DNA of 64,000 nucleotides, from positions 62,001 to 126,000 of the forward strand of contig JAETRI010000002.1 of assembly GCA_021770245.1 (NCBI GenBank). The letters run 5' to 3'. Positions 33,122-41,293 of the stretch are shown in pieces (position 1 is the stretch's first letter; every line of letters starts with the position of its first letter). This DNA comes from Lachnospiraceae bacterium. GTDB taxonomy: Bacteria > Bacillota > Clostridia > Lachnospirales > Lachnospiraceae. The notes under the pieces are model-generated. The model worked only from the letters and a program-made list of their open reading frames with translations. It did not search any database and was not told the origin of the DNA. A program made the position numbers and the translations under genes.

Positions 33122-33331
33122 ATGGCAAGGAAACTGTCTCCCTGGTGCAAAAGCGCAAAGATCGCTATGATTCAGCAGGACATAAGCATCATAGAGCTTG
33201 CAGATAAATTGAATCTGACAAGGTCTTATGTTACCTCGATTCTGAATGGCCGGGTAACAAGCCCCATTGCCGTAAAAAAAATCAGTGATTATCTGCATAT
33301 ACCGGATGTAGGAGCTGAATTACAGGTCTAA
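33122..33331 (+). CDS. Cro-like XRE regulator
   Basis: HTH protein of 69 aa with SIIELADKLNLTRSYVTSILNGRV as the DNA-binding helices. AAAGGAGG lies 8 nt upstream. As first gene of the rightward operon, divergent from the repressor, it is probably the lytic-side regulator of the switch. Confidence 0.82.
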   Translation: MARKLSPWCKSAKIAMIQQDISIIELADKLNLTRSYVTSILNGRVTSPIAVKKISDYLHIPDVGAELQV

Positions 33332-33357
33332 GTAAATTATACGGCAACGGAGGGTAA

Positions 33358-33876
33358 ATGAACATGGAGAATGGTTGTATGAATTGCATGGGAAATATAT
33401 ACCGTGCCTGTAGGGAAGAGGCGGCAAAATACAACGATAAGCTAAGGAGCCGGGAAAGCGCAGCGGAACTTCTGGGGATATCCACATCCACACTGTCAAA
33501 TTACGAGCTGGGGATAACTAAGGCAGTTCCGGTTGACATTGTGGTTATGATGGCCGACCTTTACAATTCCCCCCAGCTTAAAAACCTCTACTGCAAAAGA
33601 GAATGTCCGATAGGAAAGCAATTACCAGTCGCCACGGAGATTGACGGTCTGGCGAGCGTGACGGTCCGGCTCCTGAATGACCTGGATGATGAAGAAATCC
33701 AGAGCATGAAAAAGCAGCTACTAAGCATAGCGGCGGACGGAAAGATTGATGAAAACGAGAGGGAAGAGTTTGACGGCATCATGCGGAATCTCGACTCCCT
33801 GGCAAAGACAATATCGGAGCTCCGGATGTTTGCTGAAAAAATCACGGAAAGGAGCGGTGGGAATGGCACTCGTTGA
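33358..33876 (+). CDS. XRE-type regulator with C-terminal helical domain
   Basis: Protein of 172 aa. An N-terminal Cys-containing segment (MNMENGCMNCMGN) precedes an XRE HTH (about 22-70, ESAAELLGISTSTLSNYELG). A YCKRECPIGK motif follows near residue 80. A long C-terminal helical region (about 95-160) contains acidic DEEIQSMKKQLLSIAADGKIDENEREEF. Found in early operons of Firmicutes prophages. GGAGGG is 5 nt before the ATG. Confidence 0.75.
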   Translation: MNMENGCMNCMGNIYRACREEAAKYNDKLRSRESAAELLGISTSTLSNYELGITKAVPVDIVVMMADLYNSPQLKNLYCKRECPIGKQLPVATEIDGLASVTVRLLNDLDDEEIQSMKKQLLSIAADGKIDENEREEFDGIMRNLDSLAKTISELRMFAEKITERSGGNGTR

Positions 33877-34015
33877 TAGATTGCGTGAGATCATGGAAAA
33901 AGAATATGGAATCACAACGGACGCCGATCTGCTGAAAGCAATAGAGGAATACCCGGATATTGATTTAAGCATATTCGCCTCTCCCATTATGGAGGATTTC
34001 AGTCATGCGGTGTAA
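33863..34015 (+). CDS. Small hypothetical phage protein (50 aa)
   Basis: Translated from ATG 33863 with GGAG at 33851-33854; it overlaps the upstream gene by 14 nt and the downstream hydrolase start by 11 nt. Sequence begins MALVDRLREIMEKEYG and is acidic toward the end. No family recognised. Confidence 0.6.
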   Translation: MALVDRLREIMEKEYGITTDADLLKAIEEYPDIDLSIFASPIMEDFSHAV

Positions 34016-34604
34016 AGATATCCTGAAGCTGGCGTCCATATGTGCGGCAACGTTGAGCCTGGTTCTTACCATGAAAGGGATAGCCCAGGAAGAGAGGGAG
34101 GCGGATCACCTGGATATGGTGGCAGACATAGAGGCGGAAACACCGGAGACACCTGCAGAACCGGAACCGACTGAAACACCGGAGCCGGTTATCTACGTCA
34201 TACAGGAAGAGGAAACCGGGGAGCCGGAGCCGGAACCGGCCATGAGCCTGGATGCCGCAGACGAGGAGATTTTGCTGAAACTTGCCATGTCGGAGGCAGG
34301 GGGTGAGAGCACGGAGGGAAAAGCCCTGGTGATGCTGTCCGTAGTCAACAGGGTACGGTCTGATGAATTTCCTGACACGGTATCAGAGGTTGTATTCCAG
34401 GATAGGCAATATTCGCCGGTGCTGGACGGGAGATACTATTCCACGGTTCCGGATGATGATTGTCTGGCGGCGCTGGAGCTTATAGAGGGCGGCTGGGATG
34501 AAAGCATGGGAGCCATGTATTTTGAAAATGCCGGTGCGGATAGCTGGCACAGCAGAAATCTTGAATTTCTCTTCCGGGAGGGCAATCACAAGTTTTACAA
34601 GTAG
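34005..34604 (+). CDS. Secreted SleB-type cell wall hydrolase
   Basis: Protein of 199 aa. An N-terminal hydrophobic signal (about 8-27) is followed by a Pro/Glu/Thr-rich linker (about 45-82) and a Hydrolase_2 (SleB/CwlJ) domain (about 90-199). Visible motifs are KLAMSEAGGESTEGKALVML, VVNRVRSDEFPDTV and the ending DSWHSRN...GNHKFY. The conserved Glu of AMSEAGGE is the likely catalytic residue. Unusually for a phage, it is encoded in the early operon, far from tail and lysis genes. GGAGG at 33991-33995. Confidence 0.85.
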   Translation: MRCKDILKLASICAATLSLVLTMKGIAQEEREADHLDMVADIEAETPETPAEPEPTETPEPVIYVIQEEETGEPEPEPAMSLDAADEEILLKLAMSEAGGESTEGKALVMLSVVNRVRSDEFPDTVSEVVFQDRQYSPVLDGRYYSTVPDDDCLAALELIEGGWDESMGAMYFENAGADSWHSRNLEFLFREGNHKFYK

Positions 34605-34612
34605 GAGGCACA

Positions 34613-34801
34613 ATGAAAATCATTTTGAAAAACTGGCTTTTGCTTACGGTTGGACTGATACTGACTGCTGTATGCGTCAGGGTGGCCTACCAGGAAAGGG
34701 GCTACATAGCGGTCGGCGGGGAGTGGCTGGTTATTCCTCTTTTAGTCACTGTAAAAGCGGTTGTGAAGTCAGTGGCGGAGGATATTCTGAATGAATACTG
34801 A
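34613..34801 (+). CDS. Small two-segment membrane protein
   Basis: Protein of 62 aa with hydrophobic stretches at about 7-24 and 36-52. AGGAGG lies just upstream. It follows the secreted hydrolase by 8 nt and might work with it, but its small size and early-operon position leave the role open; a holin-like role is only a guess. Confidence 0.6.
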   Translation: MKIILKNWLLLTVGLILTAVCVRVAYQERGYIAVGGEWLVIPLLVTVKAVVKSVAEDILNEY

Positions 34802-35021
34802 CTATCAGGGCATCCGGGAAAAAGCAGAGGCAGACGGATATAAGGTGGATGATGATACATTCCAGGGGCTTATCGAATATGCCAGGAGGAAAGCGAAAAC
34901 TGCCGGGCGTGATGAAAGCTATCTGCCGCTTCTACTGCCGGATGTGATTAAGGAGTGGCACATCAGGAGGGCTATCAATACATACAGCATAGCCATGATG
35001 CAGATACAAGATATTTTTTAA
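34791..35021 (+). CDS. Hypothetical phage protein
   Basis: Protein of 76 aa, no family recognised. It overlaps the previous gene by 11 nt. It contains a helical middle (QGLIEYARRKAKTAG) and a hydrophobic LPLLLPDVI segment. It precedes recT by 14 nt in the recombination part of the early operon. Confidence 0.6.
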   Translation: MNTDYQGIREKAEADGYKVDDDTFQGLIEYARRKAKTAGRDESYLPLLLPDVIKEWHIRRAINTYSIAMMQIQDIF

Positions 35022-35035
35022 GGAGGTAAAGAGGC

Positions 35036-35989
35036 GTGGCGCAAATGACAACAGCACAATATCTGGATTCCATTCAGAACGGCCTCATATCGGAGCTGGG
35101 AAAGCACAAAGAGGCTCTACCGGCCGGATTCAACCGAGAGAGGTTTATCCTGAACTGTATTACAGTGATTCAGGATATGTTGAGAGACAGCAAGAAAAAA
35201 GACCAGCTCGCAAAAGTGGATGTGAAAACGATTCCTGTATGTCTGGCAAAAGGGGCGTACCTGGGGCTCGATTTCTTCAATGGAGAATGTTACGCAATCC
35301 CCTATGGGGGAAATATGCAGTTTCAAACGGACTATAAAGGCGAGATTAAGCTGTGCAAAAAGTACAGCAAAAATCCGATTAAAGATATCTTTGCTAAGGT
35401 GGTTCGTGACGGTGATTTCTTTGTGGAAGAGGTTGAGAGCGGAGAGCAGAAAGTTCATTTCAAACCGCAGCCGTTTTCAAACGCACCCATGAGAGGGGCT
35501 TTTGCAATCGTGGTTTACAGAGACGGATCTATGATGTACGACACCATGAGCGCAGAGGACATAGAAAATGTCAGGAACAATTACTCAAAGGCAAAAGACA
35601 GCCCGGCATGGAAAAACTCTCCCGGAGAAATGTATAAAAAAACCGTACTCCGGCGCCTTTGCAAGTTGATTGATCTGGATTTTGACAATATCGAACAGAG
35701 GATTGCTTTTGAGGACGGAGGGGATGTGACATTTGAGAATATGCAGATATCCGGAACCACACAGGCGGCATTGCCGGATAACGGCGCTCCGATTGATGTA
35801 ATGGAACAGATCAAAAGAGCGCAGGCGCAGAAACAGGGAAAACAGCCGGTTCCCGTACAGCAGGCGCAAAACCAGTATGAAGAGGAATTTATGCAGTTTG
35901 AACAGCAGCAGGGATACGGAAACGGCGGGGGCTATGATCCCAATTTTTCCATTTCGGACGAGATCGAAGATGAACTACCGTTTGCGTAG
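35036..35989 (+). CDS. recT: RecT-family single-strand annealing protein
   Basis: Recombinase of 317 aa that anneals complementary single strands during phage recombination. Family features are RFILNCITVIQD, CLAKGAYLGLDFFNGECYAIPYGGNMQFQTDYKG and the later SPGEMYKKTVLRRLCK. The core occupies about residues 1-230; the C-terminus is Gln-rich and ends in an acidic FSISDEIEDELPFA tail, a type often contacting the host single-strand binding protein. GTG start 9 nt after AGGAGG. Confidence 0.92.
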   Translation: MAQMTTAQYLDSIQNGLISELGKHKEALPAGFNRERFILNCITVIQDMLRDSKKKDQLAKVDVKTIPVCLAKGAYLGLDFFNGECYAIPYGGNMQFQTDYKGEIKLCKKYSKNPIKDIFAKVVRDGDFFVEEVESGEQKVHFKPQPFSNAPMRGAFAIVVYRDGSMMYDTMSAEDIENVRNNYSKAKDSPAWKNSPGEMYKKTVLRRLCKLIDLDFDNIEQRIAFEDGGDVTFENMQISGTTQAALPDNGAPIDVMEQIKRAQAQKQGKQPVPVQQAQNQYEEEFMQFEQQQGYGNGGGYDPNFSISDEIEDELPFA

Positions 35990-36006
35990 GATAGGAGGAT
36001 AACAGG

Positions 36007-37095
36007 ATGAATGAGATTAGCGTAGTAGTAAAGCAGGAGCCGGGAAAGGTTTCATGGAACTTTGAAGAGATCAAACAGGTTTTGGAGGACGGGCTGGAAG
36101 TATACCGGACTACAGCCTATACGGACGCCACAATCAAGACGGCAAAGAGTGATGTTGCCACACTCAGAAAACTCTCGGCGGCTATCAAGGAACGCCAGAA
36201 AGAGGTCAAGGATAAGTGCCTGGAGCCGTATGCGATTATAGAATCCCAGGCAAAGGAGCTTATCGCTCTGATTGAAAAGCCGATCAATGCAATCAATGAC
36301 CAGGTTCAGGACTATGAGAGGCGCCGGAAAGAGGCGGCCAGGAAAGAAATCATGGACTACTGGAATAAAAAGTCAGAGTCTCTTCCGGAGGATATCAGGG
36401 AAAAGGCCAGGATCGCTATCTATGATGAACGGTGGGAAAATGCCACGGCCACTAAGAAAAGTTGGCGGGAGGGTATCGAGAACGGCATCCAGAAGATACT
36501 GGATGAAATCACCACAATCAAATCTTTTGCCAGCGAATTTGAAGAGGATATGCTGGCAGTATATAAAGCTGACCTCTCTTTGCAGAAAGCCATTGCAAAG
36601 ATGAACGAGCTGAAAGCCCAGCGTGAGCGCATCCTGGAAATGGAGCGGAAAAAGCGGGAGGCAGAGCAGAGGCGCAAAGAAGAACAGGAACGCATGGCAC
36701 GGGAACAAATGGAACGTGCTGAAAAAGAAAAACAGGCCGGTATGATGCCGTCTGGAACGTCCACTATGACACATGCTGCCGGATCGCTGGCTGGCATGAT
36801 GCAACCGGGTGTTGCGTCAGCGGGAGCACCTGGGGCGCACGGAAACGGCGGGAATGTACCAGCCCAACAGGAGCCGCCCAGAATGGGGCAGTCGGAGAAT
36901 GCCGGAAATGCCGGGGTTGCGGCTGGAAATATCCCACACCGGGAGGAACCGGCAAAAGTGGGACAGCCGGAGGCGCAGACAAGAGCATATCCGGGAGGCA
37001 GGTCTGTAAAACTTATCATTACTGGCACACAGGAACAGATCACGAAGATTCAGAACTACATCCGTTTTACGGGTGCGACTTATCAGGAGGTATAG
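36007..37095 (+). CDS. DUF1351 family recombination-associated protein
   Basis: Protein of 362 aa. The N-terminal 230 residues match the DUF1351 type, with long coiled-coil helices (about 45-110 and 195-240, rich in Glu/Lys/Arg). A Gly/Pro/Ala-rich linker follows (about 245-330) with two imperfect copies of an EPP/EEP-x-x-x-GQ unit. The end RSVKLIITGTQEQITKIQNYI looks like a small folded domain. DUF1351 genes regularly sit between recT and a nuclease gene in Firmicutes phages. A role in recombination is inferred from this position. Confidence 0.7.
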   Translation: MNEISVVVKQEPGKVSWNFEEIKQVLEDGLEVYRTTAYTDATIKTAKSDVATLRKLSAAIKERQKEVKDKCLEPYAIIESQAKELIALIEKPINAINDQVQDYERRRKEAARKEIMDYWNKKSESLPEDIREKARIAIYDERWENATATKKSWREGIENGIQKILDEITTIKSFASEFEEDMLAVYKADLSLQKAIAKMNELKAQRERILEMERKKREAEQRRKEEQERMAREQMERAEKEKQAGMMPSGTSTMTHAAGSLAGMMQPGVASAGAPGAHGNGGNVPAQQEPPRMGQSENAGNAGVAAGNIPHREEPAKVGQPEAQTRAYPGGRSVKLIITGTQEQITKIQNYIRFTGATYQEV

Positions 37096-37098
37096 AGT

Positions 37099-37902
37099 AT
37101 GCAGTTGACAGCAGAGAATTATTATTCGGAAGAGGCCAATTTTGAGTATATGTCCGTCTCACAGTTTAAAGATTTTGTGGGAACATACGGACGGAGAGGG
37201 TGCGAGTTCACCGCCATGGATAAGATCAGGGGAGTGTATGAGGAAGAGGAAACAACCGCACTCCTGGTAGGGAGCTATGTAGATGCCTACTTTGAGGGCA
37301 CGCTGGATAAGTTCAAGGCAGAGCACCCGGATATCTTCAAGAAAACCGGAGACAAGGGCTTGAAATCGGATTATGTGCAGGCAAATGACATTATCGCCCG
37401 CATTGAGCGTGACGAGTTCTTTATGGCGCACATGTCCGGCCAGAAACAGGTTATCATGGCCGGGGAATTGTTCGGACTTCCCTGGAAAATAAAAATTGAT
37501 TCCTACCTGGAGGGAATCGCAATCGTGGATTTAAAGGTTATGGCATCCCTTACTAAGTTGGAATGGGTACGGGATATCGGCTATCTGGATTTTGTAAGGT
37601 ATTGGGGGTACGACATCCAGGGCGCAGTCTACCAGGAGATTGTCTACCAGAATACAGGTAAACGCCTGCCGTTTTACATTGCGGGGGCCAGCAAGGAAAA
37701 GGCAACGAATATCAAGGTTATCCACGTTCAGGACAATTATCTCCGGGAGGCTATGAGCGTGGTAGAGCACAATATCGAGAGGGTAAGACAGGTGAAATAC
37801 GGAGAAGTTCTTCCGGACCGGTGCGAGTGCTGCGACCACTGTAGAGAGACGGAAGTCCTCACTGGCCCTATCGGAATTGCTGACCTGGTGGCAGATATTT
37901 GA
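37099..37902 (+). CDS. PD-(D/E)XK nuclease-like protein (RecE/DUF3799 type)
   Basis: Protein of 267 aa. The nuclease core pattern is seen as KIKIDSYLEGIAIVDLKVM at about 133-151 (D...D-x-K) with the upstream GSYVDAYFEG helix near residue 60. A C-terminal Cys cluster (RCECCDHCRET, about 234-246) may bind zinc or an Fe-S cluster, as in some AddB/RecB-like nucleases. Adjacent to recT, it is the probable 5'-3' exonuclease partner. It starts 3 nt after the DUF1351 gene. Confidence 0.78.
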   Translation: MQLTAENYYSEEANFEYMSVSQFKDFVGTYGRRGCEFTAMDKIRGVYEEEETTALLVGSYVDAYFEGTLDKFKAEHPDIFKKTGDKGLKSDYVQANDIIARIERDEFFMAHMSGQKQVIMAGELFGLPWKIKIDSYLEGIAIVDLKVMASLTKLEWVRDIGYLDFVRYWGYDIQGAVYQEIVYQNTGKRLPFYIAGASKEKATNIKVIHVQDNYLREAMSVVEHNIERVRQVKYGEVLPDRCECCDHCRETEVLTGPIGIADLVADI

Positions 37903-37935
37903 CGGTAAAAAATCACAGAATGGCGGTGATGAAAA

Positions 37936-38730
37936 ATGGCGTGGATCAGCGTAGACCAAAAGCTGATAGGTGGAAAATTGAGAAGTCTATATAAAGCGAT
38001 TGGATGTTCGCAGAATGAGGCCATTGGAATCCTGGTCAGTCTGTGGCTCTGGGGAATAGATAATGCTGAAATGGACGGCCTCATGGTGAGTGCCGACCGG
38101 GAGGATATCAAACAATCTTTCCAGGCCGGACTCTCCAAAGAGGTTGACGGTGATGCGGTTGTTGCCTGCCTGATTGATACCGGGTGGATAGATGAAGTTG
38201 ACGGCCAGCTATATCTCCACGATTGGGGAGACTGGCGGTCATATTACAATCGCTATGTCAAAGATAAAAAGGGAAATTGCGAGAGGCAGGCCAGATTCAA
38301 AGCACGACAAAGAGAAAAGGCAACCGGAGACAAACAAAGTAACGTTACTGATGATGTTACCGGTAACGTTAGCGAAATAAAACCAGAAAGCAAGGAACCA
38401 GAGAAAAAGAGCCGTAAAGAAGAACAGGAGGAAAAGCACGGCAAGGATTTTGAAGAGTTCTGGAGCATTTATCCTAAGAAAGCAGATAAGGGAGAGGCGT
38501 ATAAGAAGTATAAGGCCAGGAGGAATGAGGGGTACTCTGCGGAAGAGATTCTGGCGGCGGCAAAAGCGTACAGGGCGGAGTGTGAAAGAAAGCATACTGA
38601 CAGGCAGTACATCAAACACGCTAAGACGTTCCTAGGGCCGAGCCTTTCCTTTACCGAGTATATACCGAGGAATCCAGAACCGGCACCGGCGCAGACGCAG
38701 GCACAAGCAGGCGGGGTGAGATCAATGTGA
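37936..38730 (+). CDS. DnaD-like phage replication initiator
   Basis: Protein of 264 aa. The N-terminal winged-helix-like part (about 1-100, MAWISVDQKLIGGKLRSLYKAIG) is typical of phage replisome organizers. A charged linker (about 105-170) follows and then a C-terminal helical domain with FWSIYPKKADKGEAYKKY (about 175-250), as in DnaD-related proteins. It is followed by the DnaC-like loader, a standard initiator-loader pair. The linker is encoded by a cluster of GTTAC palindromes that may be the replication origin. Confidence 0.78.
   Translation: MAWISVDQKLIGGKLRSLYKAIGCSQNEAIGILVSLWLWGIDNAEMDGLMVSADREDIKQSFQAGLSKEVDGDAVVACLIDTGWIDEVDGQLYLHDWGDWRSYYNRYVKDKKGNCERQARFKARQREKATGDKQSNVTDDVTGNVSEIKPESKEPEKKSRKEEQEEKHGKDFEEFWSIYPKKADKGEAYKKYKARRNEGYSAEEILAAAKAYRAECERKHTDRQYIKHAKTFLGPSLSFTEYIPRNPEPAPAQTQAQAGGVRSM
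38339..38371. other. Candidate prophage replication origin in the initiator gene
   Basis: Two perfect palindromes lie 7 bp apart: GTAACGTTAC (38339-38348) and GTTACCGGTAAC (38356-38367), followed by GTTA. Together they give four copies of GTTAC/GTAAC. Many phages place initiator-binding repeats inside the initiator gene, so this is a plausible origin; no AT-rich unwinding stretch is obvious. Confidence 0.4.
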
Positions 38731-38749
38731 TTTGTTAAAGGAGGTTTGC

Positions 38750-39628
38750 ATGGAAGAAATTAGAGAAACGGCCGCTAATACTCTGCATACTATTGTGGCC
38801 AACAGTGCCGCCACAATGGAGAACGGAGATTACATAGGTGACGGCGGCCTCCTGTACTGCGGGAAGTGCCATACCAAAAAAGAGTGTGTTGTGACTTTTC
38901 CGGCTGGGCTCATGGGACCGGAGGAGGTAAAGAGAAAAGTTCCGTGTGTCTGCACATGCAGACAGGAGGCCATGGAGAAAGAAAAACAACAGGAGGAATA
39001 CCGGGAGAAAATGGCCAGGATTCAGAGAATCCGTGACGCATCCATGATGGAATCAAAATACCGGGATGCAAGGTTTTCTTCCTACACCGTGGTAGATCAG
39101 AACCGGAAAGTATTTCAGATTGCCAGTAAGTATGCCGCAAATTTCCAGCAGATGTTGAAAGACAATCAGGGGCTTATCTTCTGGGGGCCGGTCGGAACGG
39201 GAAAGAGCTTTACGGCGGCCTGCATTGCGAATGAACTTCTGGCAGAGCAGATTCCGGTTATCATGACCTCTTTTGTAAAGATACTGCAGAACTTGCAGGC
39301 GCATCCGGACGAGGCGGCCTACATATCAATGCTGAACAATGCAAGTCTCCTGGTGCTGGACGATTTAGGCACAGAGCGTAACACAGACTATGCGCTTGAA
39401 AAGGTATACAACGTGATAGACAGCAGATCAAGAGAGGCAAAGCCTATGGTTCTGACAACGAACCTGACGCTCTCTGAAATGCTTGAAGTCGAGGATATCC
39501 GGTATAAGCGCATCTATGACCGTATTTTTGAAACCTGTCTGCCGGTTGAGGTATCGGGAGAATCATTCCGCAAGATATCCGCAGAGCGCCGGTTTGACAA
39601 AATGGCTAAATTCATGCAGGAGGGATAA
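38750..39628 (+). CDS. DnaC-like helicase loader ATPase
   Basis: AAA+ ATPase of 292 aa. ATG 38750 is preferred to an upstream ATG because AGGAGG is 6 nt before it. An N-terminal Cys cluster (C-x2-C near 37-40 and C-x-C near 66-70) resembles a zinc-binding site. Walker A is GPVGTGKS (about 146-153) and Walker B LLVLDDLGTE, followed by a sensor segment TTNLTLSEM. It should load the host replicative helicase at the phage origin together with the upstream initiator. Confidence 0.88.
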   Translation: MEEIRETAANTLHTIVANSAATMENGDYIGDGGLLYCGKCHTKKECVVTFPAGLMGPEEVKRKVPCVCTCRQEAMEKEKQQEEYREKMARIQRIRDASMMESKYRDARFSSYTVVDQNRKVFQIASKYAANFQQMLKDNQGLIFWGPVGTGKSFTAACIANELLAEQIPVIMTSFVKILQNLQAHPDEAAYISMLNNASLLVLDDLGTERNTDYALEKVYNVIDSRSREAKPMVLTTNLTLSEMLEVEDIRYKRIYDRIFETCLPVEVSGESFRKISAERRFDKMAKFMQEG

Positions 39629-39630
39629 TT

Positions 39631-40029
39631 TTGGGAGAGAAGATAAGAGAGCATTTGAAAAAATTCAGAGAGGCGGCGGGGCTGACACAGAAACAGCTCG
39701 GAGCCATGGCTGGGAAAGGGGAAAGTGCAATCCAGGCTTACGAGAGCGGAAAGTCAGACATTCCGTTAAGCGCCCTGATCTCCATTATGGGGGCATTGAA
39801 GATTTCCTTTGCCGATCTGGAAAGAGGCAGTAAGACGGAGCCACCGGCAGAGAAACCGGTGGAAATCCTGATTTACAACCAGGAGGACAGACTGAACACG
39901 GCGGCTATCCTGGTAAAGAACGGATACACAGTAGAGCAGGGAAAGCGGAATAAAACGCCTACAGGAAAAGCCCTGGACTACTTTTTACGGATACGAAAGT
40001 ATGACGAGGCCGCCGATACCGGCAGATAG
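39631..40029 (+). CDS. XRE-type HTH regulator
   Basis: Protein of 132 aa starting at TTG 39631 with AGGAGGG 6 nt upstream. The HTH (about 5-62) reads LTQKQLGAMAGKGESAIQAYESGKSDIP. The C-terminal half has no recognised family. It lies 2 nt after the helicase loader gene and could tune early expression. Confidence 0.78.
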   Translation: MGEKIREHLKKFREAAGLTQKQLGAMAGKGESAIQAYESGKSDIPLSALISIMGALKISFADLERGSKTEPPAEKPVEILIYNQEDRLNTAAILVKNGYTVEQGKRNKTPTGKALDYFLRIRKYDEAADTGR

Positions 40030-40037
40030 GAGGGTAC

Positions 40038-40181
40038 ATGAGCAAATCAAGACATTCAAAAACAAAGGCCGCAGGGGAGGCGGCAGGGATGAACAGATAC
40101 GGGAAACAGTTCAACCAGAAACCGAACGTTGTACCGGCGAAAAACCGGCAGTTCCGGAGAACGGAAAGCAGAGGGAGGTAG
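40038..40181 (+). CDS. Small basic phage protein (47 aa)
   Basis: Starts at ATG 40038 close to AGGAGGG (40028-40034). The product is very basic (begins MSKSRHSKTKAAGEAAG, ends RRTESRGR) and may bind nucleic acid. No family recognised. Confidence 0.5.
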   Translation: MSKSRHSKTKAAGEAAGMNRYGKQFNQKPNVVPAKNRQFRRTESRGR

Positions 40182-40184
40182 GAA

Positions 40185-40364
40185 GTGGAGACGTATTTCA
40201 AATTAAAGATAATCTTCGAGTACGTTGTGCCGCTTGCGCTCCTGGCCGTCTGCTCTCTGCCGTGGGTATACCTTTTTGGGAGCGCAGCTATCAATGACTG
40301 GAAAAAGAAAAGGAGGGAAAAGAGAAAACATGGCGAAGTACGAAAAGAAGATGATGCAGTTTGA
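40185..40364 (+). CDS. Small single-pass membrane protein (59 aa)
   Basis: Starts at GTG 40185 with AGGGAGG upstream; it overlaps the next gene by 35 nt in another frame. A hydrophobic segment (about 9-32, containing VVPLALLAVCSLPWVYLF) is followed by a strongly basic tail (KKKRREKRKH). Function unknown. Confidence 0.5.
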   Translation: METYFKLKIIFEYVVPLALLAVCSLPWVYLFGSAAINDWKKKRREKRKHGEVRKEDDAV

Positions 40365-40845
40365 GGCGTTCCGGTATGACGGACATATAAGTCTCCCGGC
40401 GTGTGAAAAGGACTATGACGAGACGAAGCACGCCCCATATTGGGTGGTCATGGCAGGTCTTAAAGGGATCCTGTTTTTTGATACTTCCAATCCGGTAGAA
40501 ATACCGAAACTTTACACCAGGTATCCGGACGGAGAAGTGGTACACATTCCGGTCGGCTATTACATTATCCGGTGGAGTGATACGGAGTTGTACCCCTGTG
40601 AACCGAATTTGTTTGAGGCGTCCTATATTCCGGTGGCGGAGGGGAACGAAGAAAAGCGCTGCCTGAATATCCAGGGAGGACAAAAAGCCTGGGATGAAAA
40701 AAGAGGAGAGCTTGAAGAGGCGGTGAAGCCTCTCCATGAATGGTTATGCAAGTACGGTGATCCCTATGTGACGGTGGCGGTGACACAGGACAGGGCAACG
40801 GTACACCAGGAGTACATGACAACGCCGCTCCCGGTTCCGGACTGA
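40330..40845 (+). CDS. Hypothetical phage protein
   Basis: Protein of 171 aa from ATG 40330 (AGGAGGG 12 nt upstream). It has a beta-rich N-terminal part with MQFEAFRYDG, as seen in small phage early proteins, and a helical EEAVKPLHEWLCKYG segment. No function can be assigned. Confidence 0.6.
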   Translation: MAKYEKKMMQFEAFRYDGHISLPACEKDYDETKHAPYWVVMAGLKGILFFDTSNPVEIPKLYTRYPDGEVVHIPVGYYIIRWSDTELYPCEPNLFEASYIPVAEGNEEKRCLNIQGGQKAWDEKRGELEEAVKPLHEWLCKYGDPYVTVAVTQDRATVHQEYMTTPLPVPD

Positions 40846-40861
40846 TTAAGGGAGGCAGGGC

Positions 40862-41293
40862 ATGAAAGCATTAACAATATGGCAACCCTGGGCGAGCATG
40901 GCAGCCGTTGGAATCAAGCATAACGAGACCAGGGGATATCCTACAAATTACAGAGGCGCTATCGCTATCCATGCGGGAAAGAAATCTGTAAATGAAATAT
41001 GGTCCGCATACCTTGACGAAAGAGCCCGTGAGGTAATATGCCGGAGGCTGAATCTTTCAGGCCATACCGGGCTTGAAATCTTTCCTCTGGGGTGCGTGCT
41101 TGCGACAGCGAACCTGGTAGAGTGCATCAAGATCACGCCGGAGTTTGTCGCTACCCTGTCTCCGGATGAACTGGCACTCGGAGATTATACCCTCGGCCGG
41201 TACGCCTGGAAGTTGGCAGACGTAAAGCAGTTTCCGGCTCCTATCCCCGCAAGAGGGCAGCAAGGGCTCTGGGAATGGGAGGGGATGCGGTAA
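40862..41293 (+). CDS. ASCH domain protein
   Basis: Protein of 143 aa with an ASCH fold, related to PUA RNA-binding domains. The N-terminal motif MKALTIWQPWASMAAVGIKHNETR is diagnostic, as is RGAIAIHAGKK and the ending GQQGLWEWE. Phage ASCH proteins may bind or process RNA or modified nucleosides; the substrate is unknown. Its stop overlaps the RusA start by one base. Confidence 0.85.
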   Translation: MKALTIWQPWASMAAVGIKHNETRGYPTNYRGAIAIHAGKKSVNEIWSAYLDERAREVICRRLNLSGHTGLEIFPLGCVLATANLVECIKITPEFVATLSPDELALGDYTLGRYAWKLADVKQFPAPIPARGQQGLWEWEGMR

